Shown here one piece after another: positions 18,319-28,779 of a DNA stretch of 64,000 nucleotides. The stretch is from the NCBI GenBank assembly GCA_040285825.1, contig JAUPSS010000014.1, forward strand, positions 252,337 to 316,336, written 5' to 3'. Positions within the stretch are counted from its first letter, which is position 1, and each line of letters opens with the position of its first letter. The position numbers and the translations under genes were made by a program. This stretch comes from Eukaryota sp. TZLM1-RC. Lineage: Eukaryota; Metamonada: BaSk clade. Under the pieces are notes generated by a model. The model had not been told where the DNA came from and ran no database searches. It saw only the letters and a list, made by a program, of their open reading frames with translations.

Positions 18319-21300
18319 ATGTCTCACCTCTACTTGACCGATGTTTTTGCTGAACAGTCGTCCCCATTGAAAATCATCACAGCACTTCGTGAGAAAGGTT
18401 CCTCTCCCCAACTTATTTGGATTGCGGACGAATCAACCACTGTTTGTCTGCTGTGTAATACGCCTTTCAGTACCCTTCACAGAAGACGACACCACTGTCG
18501 TTTCTGTTTGAAAGTTGTTTGCGCCACTTGCTCATCAACACCTTCTTCTTTACGTCTTTGCACTATCTGTTTGTCCTTAACATTCTCATTCACTCTCACA
18601 AGGCCCAACATCTCTTTTTGTTCCTCTCCACCTCGTTGTTTGTTGGACTCCTCCTTTGCTGAGTACAACAGTGTGTTTACTTCTAAACCTTCTAATGTTC
18701 CTATTCAAGCCGTTTTATTCCTCCAAGAATTACTTGACCGCTTCAGTATCTCTGACTTTAAATCTGATTTCTACTCTCTATCACCCAGAATAGTTTCTTC
18801 AGTGAAATCCTGCTTAGCCAATTTCAACAATGATATTACTAGCTACTATTCTTTTCATTACAAGTACTCCCACCAGGAAAAGGTTGTTCTTCACTATGGA
18901 ATTTTATTAGATGGGAACGTTGTTACAATTTCTAGGAATTTGTTCAATTTACTCAATCAGAAATTCTTGATTTTTCTCATCAACGATGATGTTTTACTTG
19001 AATCTACCATTGATGTTTGTGAATCATGGGCAAAATCAATTGTTGATATATTATCTAAATTATTTTCAGCATTTAGTTTTCCTGTTTTGTTAGTAATTAA
19101 AGGAAAAGTTTCGAGTTTGCTCCTCAATTTATTAAATAATAATGAAATCTATTGTGCTTTCAACCTTGACCAAGAATTATTTGATTCTATTTCAAAAACC
19201 CTCAATCTCCCAATCATTCCTTCTATATATATCTTAACCTCCCTTCAAATCAATCCTCGTCTATCCCAATCTATCCTCTCAGCATTCACTTCTCCTGTCC
19301 ATGTTAACATCTTCAACTCTTTCCTCGCCTTTGTCTCTCCTTCTCCCCACTTCTCTTTCATCATCACCTCCCCATTCCTTCCTTGCTCTCTTTTTCCCTC
19401 ACTCAAACAATCCCTTCGTCTTGTAGCTTCTTTTCTCCACCTACCACATGTCCCATTCTCTTCTTCTCTGTTCACCTCTTCTTCCCTCTTTTATCTCCCT
19501 TCACAGTCGATCTCACCTTCATCATTCGTTGATTCTTCCCTTCTTCCCATTCTCTCTACATACCCTTCCTTGCCTTTCCTTCCTTCATGCTTGCCTGTCC
19601 CTCTGAGACTCCCTAATAGTGATGTTTACCGGTCACTATGTTTATCATGTCACATGTCACCTCTCCTTTCCTTTCCCATTATTGCAGGATTATTTTGCAG
19701 GAATGAAACTTTACGAGATTCGTTGTGTTTTCCTTTTCATTATAGGATTCTTTATCCGTGGTCTCAGTTTGATTTAACCTTGATTGATTGGTTTCAGGGT
19801 CAATTATCCAATTCTGAGCTGATGACGTGTACATCACATGACTTGTGGTCTTCTGATAAGCTTTTGGAAGTATTAAATCTGGAAGCTAATTCTAGTAGTA
19901 GATCTTATTTTTCTGAATGCTCTCATCTCTCTTTGGGTTTTCATTATCTTTTTCTTATTGGAAAAAACTTTTCATTGAATATTTCAGTAGAATTAGTCAC
20001 TCAAACTACTGATGATTTAACTTTGTTTTTTGAGTGTTGCAATCAATCAATTTTGATTGACCGGTTGATTGATACATTTTCATTTAGTCAGTTGATTATT
20101 CTTTTTTTGACTGGTTATTGGAAGGAAAATTGTTGTAATTGTCTTGAAGTAGTTTCTAATTTCGTTATCTTATACGCAAATCTCAAGCTGAAAATTAAGA
20201 GAACAAGAAATAATTTAAGAAAACTACACACAAAATTTTCCATGTTTCCTGATTTGAAACCCTCAATTCCTTCCTCAATTAGCTCCGCTGATCCTTTTTT
20301 ATCAATTCCGTCAACCTTATCCAAGCAAAGTTTGTACAGTCATTATAAAGAATTACCCAACCCTAACCCTCATTGTTCAAGCGATTCGTTGTATAAAAGA
20401 TTGTGTAGGAAATTCAACAAGAATCACGTTGACCAAGTTTTAGATTTGACCGATACTTCGCAATCAGTTAAAGTGAATGAATCTTTGGAGTGTGATGTTC
20501 ATTTTGCCAGACAATTTGAGGTGTTTCGAAAGTTAAAATTTGGTCACAACTATTCTAAATCATTTATTTCTTCTCTATTTGACGTGGAAAGTATTGGGAA
20601 TGAAGGAGGGAAAAGCAGTGCAGTTTTTAGAATCAGTAATTGTAAGAGATTCATTATTAAAAGTGTAAAATACGTGGAATTGGAGAATTTTATGTTGAAT
20701 TTCAACGCCTATTTCAACCATTTTTGTTGCTCCTTATTACCCAATGGTTCTTTTATTGTTCCAATTGTTGGACTATTTACTGTTATTTTGTCCAATACAG
20801 ATTCTAGCACTCAAAAATTTGGCTTTATTATTTCTGAAAATGTACATTTCAATTCACCAATCAATTACCAAGTTTTTGATTTAAAAGGTTCAGCATGGAG
20901 GAGGAAAGCCAAACCTGGAAGCAATGTTTTCTTAGATGAAGACTATATTGTTAAATTTTACAAAAACCCTTCTTTAATCTCTTTACAAGAAAAAAACCAC
21001 ATAATGACAACTCTTGCTAGAGATACACTAATGTTATCCAATCTAAATGTTGTTGATTACTCACTGATTGTTGGCATAACCAGAACAAAAATCAGAATTG
21101 GAATAATAGATTATCTTGCTCGTTATAGTACTTTTAAAGCAGTTGAATCTAAGGTAAAGCAATCTTATTTTTATAATTGGAAGGGGTTAGATCCAACAAT
21201 TGTTTCCCCCCAGCACTATAGACTTCGATTTATTAATTCAATTGATTGTTATTTTTTAGGTGTTGCAGATGAAACAGTTTCTATTCCCAGTATCGATTAA
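18319..21300 (+). CDS. Fab1/PIKfyve-type phosphatidylinositol 3-phosphate 5-kinase
   Basis: 993 residues. In other eukaryotes the enzyme makes PI(3,5)P2 on endosomes and lysosomes. A FYVE finger lies near residues 34-90 with W-x-x-D (WIAD), the R-R-H-H-C-R box (RRRHHCRFC) and eight Cys; it should bind PI3P. A diverged chaperonin-like middle domain is suggested around VLHYGILLDGNVVTISRN and IPSIYIL. The C-terminal PIPK catalytic domain (about 710-985) shows FIIKSVK (ATP lysine), YQVFDLKGSAWRRK, the catalytic DYSLIVGI and the IIDYLARYSTFK activation segment. It is about half the length of animal PIKfyve, with no DEP domain, but FYVE at the N-terminus and PIPK at the C-terminus identify the Fab1 class. 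The 5' half is rich in C/T codons, unlike the AT-rich rest. Confidence 0.92.
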   Translation: MSHLYLTDVFAEQSSPLKIITALREKGSSPQLIWIADESTTVCLLCNTPFSTLHRRRHHCRFCLKVVCATCSSTPSSLRLCTICLSLTFSFTLTRPNISFCSSPPRCLLDSSFAEYNSVFTSKPSNVPIQAVLFLQELLDRFSISDFKSDFYSLSPRIVSSVKSCLANFNNDITSYYSFHYKYSHQEKVVLHYGILLDGNVVTISRNLFNLLNQKFLIFLINDDVLLESTIDVCESWAKSIVDILSKLFSAFSFPVLLVIKGKVSSLLLNLLNNNEIYCAFNLDQELFDSISKTLNLPIIPSIYILTSLQINPRLSQSILSAFTSPVHVNIFNSFLAFVSPSPHFSFIITSPFLPCSLFPSLKQSLRLVASFLHLPHVPFSSSLFTSSSLFYLPSQSISPSSFVDSSLLPILSTYPSLPFLPSCLPVPLRLPNSDVYRSLCLSCHMSPLLSFPIIAGLFCRNETLRDSLCFPFHYRILYPWSQFDLTLIDWFQGQLSNSELMTCTSHDLWSSDKLLEVLNLEANSSSRSYFSECSHLSLGFHYLFLIGKNFSLNISVELVTQTTDDLTLFFECCNQSILIDRLIDTFSFSQLIILFLTGYWKENCCNCLEVVSNFVILYANLKLKIKRTRNNLRKLHTKFSMFPDLKPSIPSSISSADPFLSIPSTLSKQSLYSHYKELPNPNPHCSSDSLYKRLCRKFNKNHVDQVLDLTDTSQSVKVNESLECDVHFARQFEVFRKLKFGHNYSKSFISSLFDVESIGNEGGKSSAVFRISNCKRFIIKSVKYVELENFMLNFNAYFNHFCCSLLPNGSFIVPIVGLFTVILSNTDSSTQKFGFIISENVHFNSPINYQVFDLKGSAWRRKAKPGSNVFLDEDYIVKFYKNPSLISLQEKNHIMTTLARDTLMLSNLNVVDYSLIVGITRTKIRIGIIDYLARYSTFKAVESKVKQSYFYNWKGLDPTIVSPQHYRLRFINSIDCYFLGVADETVSIPSID

Positions 21301-21452
21301 ATAGTGTTTTGTTTTGTTTAAATTTGTATACTTTTCAGTTGAACGTTTCAATTTTTTCATTTGATAAAGAAAACGCTGTTGAAGAAACGTTGTATCTTCA
21401 AAGATTTCGGGTTCTCAATTTTTATGGGGTCGAATGTTGTTTTCTTTTGTAA

Positions 21453-21525
21453 GCCCAAATGGCTCAGTTGGTAGAGCATTCCTTTAGTAAGGGAAAGGTC
21501 CTGAGTTCGATTCTCAGTTTGGGCA
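21453..21525 (+). tRNA. tRNA-Thr (anticodon AGU)
   Basis: 73 nt including the discriminator A. A perfect 7-bp acceptor stem (GCCCAAA/TTTGGGC) and a D stem GCTC/GAGC. The anticodon stem TTCCT/GGGAA encloses loop TTAGTAA, giving AGT at 21486-21488. The T arm is CTGAG-TTCGATT-CTCAG. No intron and no encoded CCA. A T-run at 21529-21532 serves as pol III terminator. It lies 153 bp after the PIKfyve stop codon. Confidence 0.97.
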
Positions 21526-21532
21526 GTATTTT

Positions 21533-21938
21533 CTGCATTTAATATGTTCTAAAAAGTTGGTTGGCTTTTTTCTCATCGTCCAACGTTTTGGGGAACACGG
21601 TATGGCACACTAGGCTCTTGCAAAGATGTTTGTATATTAATTTAATCAATTTTGAGTCTCTCTTCATTTTGTCTATACCCATTGAAGAATTTTGCATTAA
21701 CATCGCATCTAGAATTCATGTTGCAGACTTTCACTTGAAAGCGTTTTTGTTGAAAAGGTTTTTCATTAACATTATTGATTTCAACTCCCTTACATATATT
21801 GATTTTGGACGACTAAAGTAATCACTTCAGAAGGAATATTGATTTGTTCAATGTATTTTAAACAAGTGAGACATTTGACTTAATAATATTTTCAGTGAAA
21901 CTTTTGGAATAGAGGAAAAATACTTCAAAAAAATGAAT
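21533..21938. other. Intergenic, no gene recognised
   Basis: Contains only an 86-codon ORF (21561-21821) with no domain and low-complexity composition. The target duplication of the next LINE starts at 21939. Confidence 0.4.
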
Positions 21939-22016
21939 ATTGCTAGACAGTAATATCGTATTTATTGAATTTGCACACTTGATTAAATTAAATCATAACT
22001 AATGGGACGACTATCA

Positions 22017-22850
22017 TTAAACCAAGATTTCCTCTACAAAATCTTGATTTGCTTGCTGTCTAGCTAAAGCTTCTCTAATTCGATTGAAAAACCGCGGTAA
22101 TCTATTAATAATGGCAAATTGAATCCGTGAACGCCATAAAAAAATATCAAATCTTTTCATTGTTTTTTCTTTTACCATTTTTTGGAAGTCATCCAAAAAA
22201 GTTTCTGCTTCATCTGCTAATCTTCCATTTATCGAAAATGGGAAAGCAATAAAGACCAGCTGTGTATTTCTATCGACATTTGCATCTTCAATTTCTTTAT
22301 CATATTTTCTATGTTTTTCTTTTGCTTTAAAATCCAGAGCAGCCACAGGATTAAGTTTTCTTCTGTGAACCAAAGTATCGTTTGCAACATTACATGAGAC
22401 AAAGTCAACAATAGCTTCAGAATTATCAATCCAATCACAGTATACATCACCTCTATCATCAGAACCAAAATTATTCAGAGAAAGTGTTTCCTTCAGCAGG
22501 GGCTCTTTGATACACGATATCCTTGCAGTTTGTGCCATATTGAAAACAGTGTCTCTAACAGCATCATGTAATGAAGAACGATAAGTTATCAATTTAGAGC
22601 AATTCAGAGCATGGCGCAAAGTGAGTTGAGGTGAATTCGAACAAATACATTTTTCTTTTGATAATAATTGGTTAATGGGGATGTTCAAATATAATCTCAT
22701 TTTTGTTACAAATGCTTCATTAGTGGCACACAATTCAAATCTTCGTGGTACAATGGTTACAAAAAGTGAAGAATCTGACGCCTTGTTTTCACAAACACCC
22801 TTTCCAATAACAATGAGTGAAGATCTTGATTTAAAACAGCCGAGCTGCAA
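22017..22850 (-). pseudogene. LINE B knuckle-endonuclease ORF (downstream of lesions)
   Basis: 277-codon frame; the first ~20 residues are out-of-frame sequence before the lost T. From GKGVCEN on it encodes the knuckle CICSNSPQLTLRHALNC, the endonuclease core RGDVYCDWIDNSEAIVDFVS, KEKHRKYDK, FPFSINGRL and FVEEILV. It is separated from the reverse transcriptase ORF by one stop and one frameshift. Confidence 0.75.
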
Positions 22851-23050
22851 ATATTATTATAAAGATCTTTTTCATACATTCCAGTCAATCTTTTCTGTAA
22901 TGTTCGAAGAGTGTACTTCAAATTTAAAACATTTTTTTCTGGAATATTGCCATTGAATGATTGGGGAAAACATCGACCCCATTTTTCTACATCAATTCTT
23001 GAAATTTCTTCATTTAATGCAAAAACAGTGGAACTTTGCGTTGTCATCAA

Positions 23051-24466
23051 TCAATCTTCCCAATCTGCAAATCTTTCGGAAAACTCAAAGATTGCATTTC
23101 TGCATCCACCAACAAAAGCACACAAGGTAAGAATAGAAGCCTTCATCCACCCTAAACCACCATAATGTGGACTAAGGTAAGCATGATCTGGAATTTGAAA
23201 CATTTTACATCCCAGTAATTGAGACAGAACTTTTGCACGTAACTCATTAAACTTTTGAGCCAAAGGTCTAGTGATAAGAGGATTTGTAGATCGAAATATA
23301 TGATTAAAATTGGAACTAAAACACAGTCTGATAATGGTAAATTTGATGTGTTTTTTTATATCTAAATTCATCATTCGGTCAATTTTGTCAGAAATTGAGT
23401 TCAACTTTTCAAACAATTTTTTGGTAATTTCATCATTATTTCCTAAAAACGAACCCAAATGACGAATAGCATCAATTGAATATAATTTGGCTTGAATTTC
23501 AATATCATCAATTATTGTGGAAACTGGAGAATTCGATAACAAAACACATTTAAGTAAATTAAGTCGGAGACCAATTTTGGTAAATAATTCTTTAAAACAT
23601 ACAGTTGCTTTTTTCACAATATTTAAATCACCAATAAGCACAACATCATCCATATATGCAATCATTTTTAGTGAAGGAAACATCTCTTGAATTTGAATTA
23701 GAATAGGATGAATGGCCAAACAAAACAAAAGAGGTCCTAGCGGATCTCCTTGCTTTACGCCACTTGATGAACTCAAAATGTTGTTACCAAAATGTAAATT
23801 AGAATATGTGCAATATGTTGATTGAAAATATGGTATTAATTCCGGCATATATTGCAATAGAGCACCATGGATACTGCGACGACTTAGTGAATTCAAAGCA
23901 TTACTAAAATCCAATGACATGCATACATTGGATTCATTTTGACGAAATAAGACATCAGTAGCAAAAATCGCTGAAGAGACTCCATCTGTAGTATTTATAC
24001 CATATTGAAAGGGTAATAAAATCTTTTTAGCTTTTTCATTGAACCTGCTTAAGCAACACGCAGAAAAAATATTGTGTAAGCTCTCAGAGACTGCAATAGG
24101 ACGAACATCCATTTTTGAATTTTTGACAAGTGCATTCAAACGAGAACTTCTTAATTCTTCTGGGTATTTGCGTTGACCAGATAATGTTTGGTTGAAAAAT
24201 TTAGTCAATAAACCAAGGCAATCTTCTGAAGAAATAATCGCGGCTTTTACAGGATCAATAGTAATACCAGAAAGTCCGGCAGACTTACCACGAGGTCTCT
24301 TTTTGATAACCGAAAAAACTTCTGATGGCATCAATGGATAATTTTCCCAGTATGTGCCGTAAAAATTTTGATCCATTATAGGGTCTTCATAAGGATGAAG
24401 TATTTTCAGTTTATGTATTGTATTTTCATTGTTCGGTGCTTTGACTCCGGGACTTAAAGCTGACAA
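23051..24466 (-). pseudogene. LINE B reverse transcriptase
   Basis: 471 codons open, without an ATG at the 5' edge because the upstream frame is broken. Reverse transcriptase motifs: RPRGKSAGLSGITIDPVKAA, RPIAVSESLHNIFS, DVLFRQNESNVCMSLDFSNA, SSGVKQGDPLGPLLFCLAI, the catalytic MIAYMDDVVLIGD, and a thumb region with RHLGSFLGNNDE. The order and the GVKQGDPLGP block are typical of non-LTR retrotransposons. It ends early (ADWED) at a TGA where the 34 kb copy reads through. Confidence 0.85.
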
Positions 24467-24936
24467 GGCCTTGGACCAGTTGTTGTCAAAGCATTTGTCT
24501 TCAAAATTTTACTTAATTTCTCGGATGATTGATTTCTCGGTGCTATATAAGTTAAATCTTCGGAAATATTAATAAAATTTTGTTCAAAAGGAGGACAAAA
24601 AGAACCAAAAAATTCCCAAATAATATTGATAGCATACTTTCCTTTACATAATTAATCCAAAAATCTTTGAAAAACGAAAGCAAATTCATTGCATTTGGTC
24701 GGATGAATTTCTTGAGGTATTCTTATAGGAGGATGGTAGTTATCAACTATGCGGCATTTCAAGCAGCGGTCAGAAGTTTTTCCTTTTGCATTTTTTCTAA
24801 AAGAAATACCACAAGTGTTGCAAGTTTTGTGCTTTAATCGGTTGCCAACTGGTTTTGCAACAATTTGTGGAGCATTATTTATGGGTTCTAATTGCTAGAC
24901 ACAATTACGATAATACATTTTTGATCGAACCTGGTC

Positions 24937-25445
24937 GATAGATAGAGGTGATGTATAATGTGATTGGATTGATAATTCTAAAGCTATTGTTGACTTTGTC
25001 TCATGTAATGTTGCAAATGATACTTTGGTTCACAGAAGAAAACTTAATCCTGCGAGTGCTCTTGATTTTAAAGCAAAAGGAAAACATAGAAAATAAGATA
25101 AAGATATTGAGGAGGCTAATGTCGATAGAAATACACAGCTGGTTTTTATTGCTTTCCCATTTTCGATAAATGGAAGATTATCAGATGAAGCAGAAACTGT
25201 TTTGAATGACTTCCAAAAAAATGATTCAAGAAAAAACAATGAAAAGATTTGATATTTTTTATGGGGTTCTGGGATTCAATTTTCCATTATTAATAGATTA
25301 CCTCGGTTTTTCAATCGAATAAGAGAAGCTTTAACTAGACAGCAAGCAGATCAAGATTTTTTAGACGAAATCTTGGTTCAATGATAGTCGTCCCATTAGT
25401 TATGAGTTTATTTGTTTAAGTGTGAATGTTCAATAAATATAAAGT
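24937..25445 (+). mobile_element. 5'-truncated LINE, family B, with 8-bp TSD
   Basis: Begins GATAGATAGAGGTGATG and covers the endonuclease end and 3' UTR with several frame breaks. The repeat ACCTGGTC at 24929-24936 and 25446-25453 is the target-site duplication. It points away from the 2.9-kb copy, with 35 bp between the two duplications. Confidence 0.88.
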
Positions 25446-25830
25446 ACCTGGTCCATTCAATAATTATTTCTTGATTTTTAACTGTTTTGAAAAGTTGTTT
25501 CCTTACATACCTAAGTAGTTGTTGGACTTCAAGATCAACAATTCAACTGCTTGCACCAAAGTCATTTCTACAATGTGATTGAAATTCACCACTGTCGTTA
25601 GACAGAAGTGGAAGTTGAGGGTTGAAGTTTTTGTGTAACATTTCCTTTTTACAGCAGTATTCATAAAGAATTTTATAAATTTAGACAGATAAAACAATCT
25701 AGGATCAGATTGTTTATTCAAAAAGTTGAAAAACTCTGTTGATGAAAAGCTAAAAATGAACATAGAATTAGAGTCAATTTATAATTATTTTTCCCAATCG
25801 CATATCCTTGGGTCTTTCCTTAGTCTTATT

Positions 25831-26847
25831 ATGGATAATCTTATTAATATTGATGGCTCCACAACCCTTGGGTATCGTTACAAGATGCCTCCGATTGAAT
25901 CCAAGGTCGAGGGTCGTGGTAATGGTATCAAGACCGTTATTCCCAATATCGACGTTGTTGCAAAATCCCTCAAAGTTGATCCTGCTTTTTGCGTCAGGTG
26001 GTTAGGAATGGAACTTGGAGCTCAGTCGACTTGGAATGAAGTAACCCGTCATGCAGTCGTCAATGGTGCTCACGACGCTTCTATGCTCCAGTCTACACTT
26101 CAGGGATTCATCAACAGGTTCGTTCTATGTCCCAGATGTCGTCTTCCAGAACTGAACATGGGTGTCCAAAAGAAAGACATTATGTTTGATTGTAGGGCTT
26201 GTGGTGTCAACACAAAATGCTCCACAAAGCACAAAATTGTCTCCTTTATCAAGAAGGTCCTGACCTCTACTCGTAAGGATACAGAAGAAGGACCAGTTCT
26301 TGACGCAGAGCTCGAAGCCAGACTCGACCGAGCCGAAGCTGCTGTTCCCTCTTCTCATGTCAAGACGGAAGAAGAATTCCTTGAAGAAAACATTGAAAAG
26401 GTGCGTAATTTTATCAACGATGGACACACTGCTGATGAAGTTTTAGAACATATTCGCCTCATTTGCGTTGCTGCTGAATATGACGATTCTCAACGGTATC
26501 TTCTCATATTCTTTACTGTTCTCACTATGGAGAAGGACGATCCTCTCGCCAGTGCTCAGAAGCATTTGCCTATATTAGCTGGTGCTTTCCACGAACTCAA
26601 AGGTCAAGTTTTGTTTTTGAAACTTTTGGGTAAGTTTTTCACTGTTTTTTCCACTCTCCGTGATCAATATTTCCTTCACTTACTGGGATATCTCTATAAT
26701 GAAGATTTTCTCGAAGAAGATGTTATACTAGCTTGGTATGATCAAAACCCAGGCAGGCCTCTCAGGGCTGCTTCAAAGCCATTCATAGATTGGCTAAGAT
26801 CGGCTGAGACTGAAAGTGAAGACAGTAGTGAAGAAGAAAGTGATTAA
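25831..26847 (+). CDS. Translation initiation factor eIF5
   Basis: 338 residues from the ATG at 25831, chosen because eIF5 proteins begin immediately before the N-terminal GAP domain; an upstream in-frame ATG would add 35 unrelated residues. eIF5 stimulates GTP hydrolysis by eIF2 in the 43S/48S complex and bridges eIF2 and eIF3. The N-terminal part has YRYKMP, with the arginine at residue 16 matching the GAP arginine finger, VEGRGNGIKTVIPN, ELGAQSTW and a zinc ribbon CPRC...CRAC near residues 101-125. The C-terminus is a W2/HEAT domain ending in FIDWLRSAETESEDSSEEE, the aromatic/acidic tail that binds eIF2beta. It is shorter than human eIF5 mainly in the linker. Confidence 0.95.
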   Translation: MDNLINIDGSTTLGYRYKMPPIESKVEGRGNGIKTVIPNIDVVAKSLKVDPAFCVRWLGMELGAQSTWNEVTRHAVVNGAHDASMLQSTLQGFINRFVLCPRCRLPELNMGVQKKDIMFDCRACGVNTKCSTKHKIVSFIKKVLTSTRKDTEEGPVLDAELEARLDRAEAAVPSSHVKTEEEFLEENIEKVRNFINDGHTADEVLEHIRLICVAAEYDDSQRYLLIFFTVLTMEKDDPLASAQKHLPILAGAFHELKGQVLFLKLLGKFFTVFSTLRDQYFLHLLGYLYNEDFLEEDVILAWYDQNPGRPLRAASKPFIDWLRSAETESEDSSEEESD

Positions 26848-27143
26848 GAGTGGTTGTTAAATGTTTAGTTTTTAAATGTGTTTTTGATAATTTTATAAAA
26901 AATCAGATTTATTTTGAATATAAATTTTTTATGATGTTTGAATTAATGTTGACTCTAGACCAGAAACAATACCTGCAGCTCCCTTTTATCTCTGCGTGAG
27001 GCTCCAGAAATCTGGAAGACACTTGATCTTCCCTAACTACCAAGGATTTACTAACAGCATTTTGGATAGTTGTTCAAGATCATGATCATGCAGTACTTTT
27101 TGTAGGGCATCTTTTAGTAGGAGTCTTGATACCTTTTTCCACA

Positions 27144-27420
27144 ATGTCTGAACCCTTGTCACCAGAAACGCCATCACCTGACGTTGAATCAGAACAGTTC
27201 AATGACTTCATTATGATACGGTCTCTTGACGGAGAAGAGTTTGTGGTACCAAAATACGTTGCTCAGCAGAGTGGCTTGTTGAGAAGAATGATTGAAGGTG
27301 ATTTTAGAGAAGCAGCAAGCGTCATTAGGCTTCCACAATCAAAAGATTGATTGAAATGATTGCTCATCAATTTGAGTATAATTGGTTTTATGAAATTGTA
27401 GGCAAAATAGACACTGTTTA
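27144..27420 (+). pseudogene. Elongin-C/SKP1-like BTB-fold gene, frameshifted and truncated
   Basis: The frame from ATG 27144 reads DFIMIRSLDGEEFVVPKYVA, QSGLLRRMIEGDFRE and VIRLP, matching the first half of elongin C/SKP1 proteins, which act as adaptors in cullin ubiquitin ligases. It stops at 27348. An overlapping frame, shifted by -1, continues the fold with STIKRLIEMIAHQFEYNWFY and ends near 27420. The last third (the elongin-C helices ending in a leucine-rich motif) is absent, and an old LINE follows. A 25-31 nt intron does not repair the frame, so a pseudogene or a sequencing indel is more likely than splicing. Confidence 0.5.
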
Positions 27421-27435
27421 ATATGTTGAAACTAA

Positions 27436-28115
27436 AATTATATTGAATGACAACACTTAATAAAATTGAATCAGAACTAATGCAATTAAAGGAACCAAGA
27501 TTTCCTCTACAAAATCCTCATCTGCATGTTTTCTCGAATGCTTCTCTTATTTGATAAAATAAATGAAGTAATCTATTAACTATAACAAAGTGAATTCGTG
27601 GCCGCTACAAAAAGACATCAAATCTCTTCGTTGTTTTTTGAACCAATTTATGGAAATCACTCAAAAAATTCCATGCTTCTACTGAAAGACTTCGGTGTAG
27701 AGAAACTGGAGAATCAATAACAACAAGTGGTCTGCTGTTATCAGTATAAGTTTCCTCAATACCTTTGTCAATTTTTTTTACTTATTTTATTCAACAGAAA
27801 TTATTAAAAACTAAAAATCAATTTCCTCAAAATCCACACCTTTGTCAATTTGTCTAGGTTCTATATTCGCTTGATATTCAAGAGCTTTCAGAGGATTAAT
27901 TTTCCTTCTTTGAACCAAAGAATCATTTGCAACAATCGAGGAAAAAATCAACAATAACTTCAGAGTTATCAATCCAATCACAATAAAGATCACCTCTGTC
28001 ATCAGAACCAAACTTGTTTAATGACAGTGTTTCTCAAAGCAAAAGCTCTTTAATACATGAGATTCTGGCATTTCTTGCCAAATTAGAAACTGTGTTGCTG
28101 ATACCATCATTTCAT
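27436..28115 (-). mobile_element. Old, decayed LINE family B copy
   Basis: The minus strand keeps recognisable endonuclease and 3' UTR sequence but with many substitutions and frame breaks, and without the GTCCCATTAG signature. It is the most decayed B copy here. A 63-bp insertion of another retroelement end sits inside it (27774-27836). Similarity fades near 28115. Confidence 0.75.
27774..27836 (-). mobile_element. 63-bp micro-insertion of a LINE 3' end
   Basis: The 14-bp repeat ACCTTTGTCAATTT occurs at 27760-27773 and 27837-27850, and the host LINE B sequence is continuous once one copy and the insert are removed. Read on the minus strand, the insert encodes VDFEEIDF and a stop, followed by a short 3' UTR with GAATAAAATAAG and a run of A. 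This looks like an extremely 5'-truncated copy of a fifth LINE family related to family A, whose protein ends LEDIEF. Confidence 0.7.
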
Positions 28116-28779
28116 GGGGTCACTAGAGCGGCTAATGTGGAAAATTTTGCTCAAAATGAAATAGAGAACAGAAATAGATTGACAAATTTTGAAATTTGTA
28201 AAACTTTATTTCCAAACTTCACATGACCAATTTCAGATAAGAATTGATATATTTATGGTGTGTAAAGTGCTTATCATTACTGAATATTTTCCTATTAAAC
28301 TGAGCAAATATGAACTCCAAGACTCATTATGTTTGTAACTAATTCATTCTTGAATGTATAACCTACTGCTAAGTACTTTATCGATAAAACAATTGCAAGG
28401 AAATGCCAGATGTATTAAAACTGTTGATGTCAATCTGGACCAATAACATTGTGGAAAATTTTTTGAGAATTTTTGTATGAATAATTTCCCTCCAAAGTTT
28501 TTGCAAAAAGAATAATTGCTGATGGCTGCATTTCATAGAGGAAAAGATTACTCATTACAAAGTCTACAATGAAAACCCTCAGTGAAATGATAGCATCTTA
28601 AGCTCTCAATTGCTCCTACAACATCTATTCTCATAAAGAATCTCGTATTTGGTTGATTAATAGAGTAGAATGATAGAAACACACCATGTGCAGTGCTGTG
28701 AAAATGTTGCAAGCTCAGTATTTCAGGTTGATTGCTTATAAGAACAAATGTATTTTCTGGTATTAATGTAAATGAATTT
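28116..28779. other. No gene recognised
   Basis: AT-rich stretch between two old LINE fragments. No ORF with family resemblance and no RNA gene pattern. Confidence 0.4.

Larger units (their letters stand above)
21950..24890 (-). mobile_element. Longest LINE family B copy (2.9 kb) with 11-bp TSD
   Basis: Flanked by ATTGCTAGACA at 21939-21949 and 24891-24901. From the 5' end (minus): a Cys finger region near 24770-24830 (CNTCGISF then CLKC), about 300 bp with frame breaks, the reverse transcriptase, knuckle, restriction-like endonuclease and the family 3' UTR. Coding lesions visible: a stop in the N-terminal part, a TTA-to-TGA change at about 23050 relative to the 34 kb copy, and loss of one T in a T-run near 22800. 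It is otherwise almost identical to the 33.6-36.1 kb copy, so both are recent. The element may still lack a short 5' part. Confidence 0.92.

Noticed and set aside
21561-21821. 86-codon ORF after the tRNA gene
   Set aside because: Ile/Phe/Leu-rich, no domain, no conserved start context; likely chance.
27290-27330. A ~31-nt intron in the elongin-C-like gene (GTGATTTTAG... to ...CATTAG)
   Set aside because: The length looks right, but its removal gives the wrong phase and a stop a few codons later, and it would delete conserved residues.
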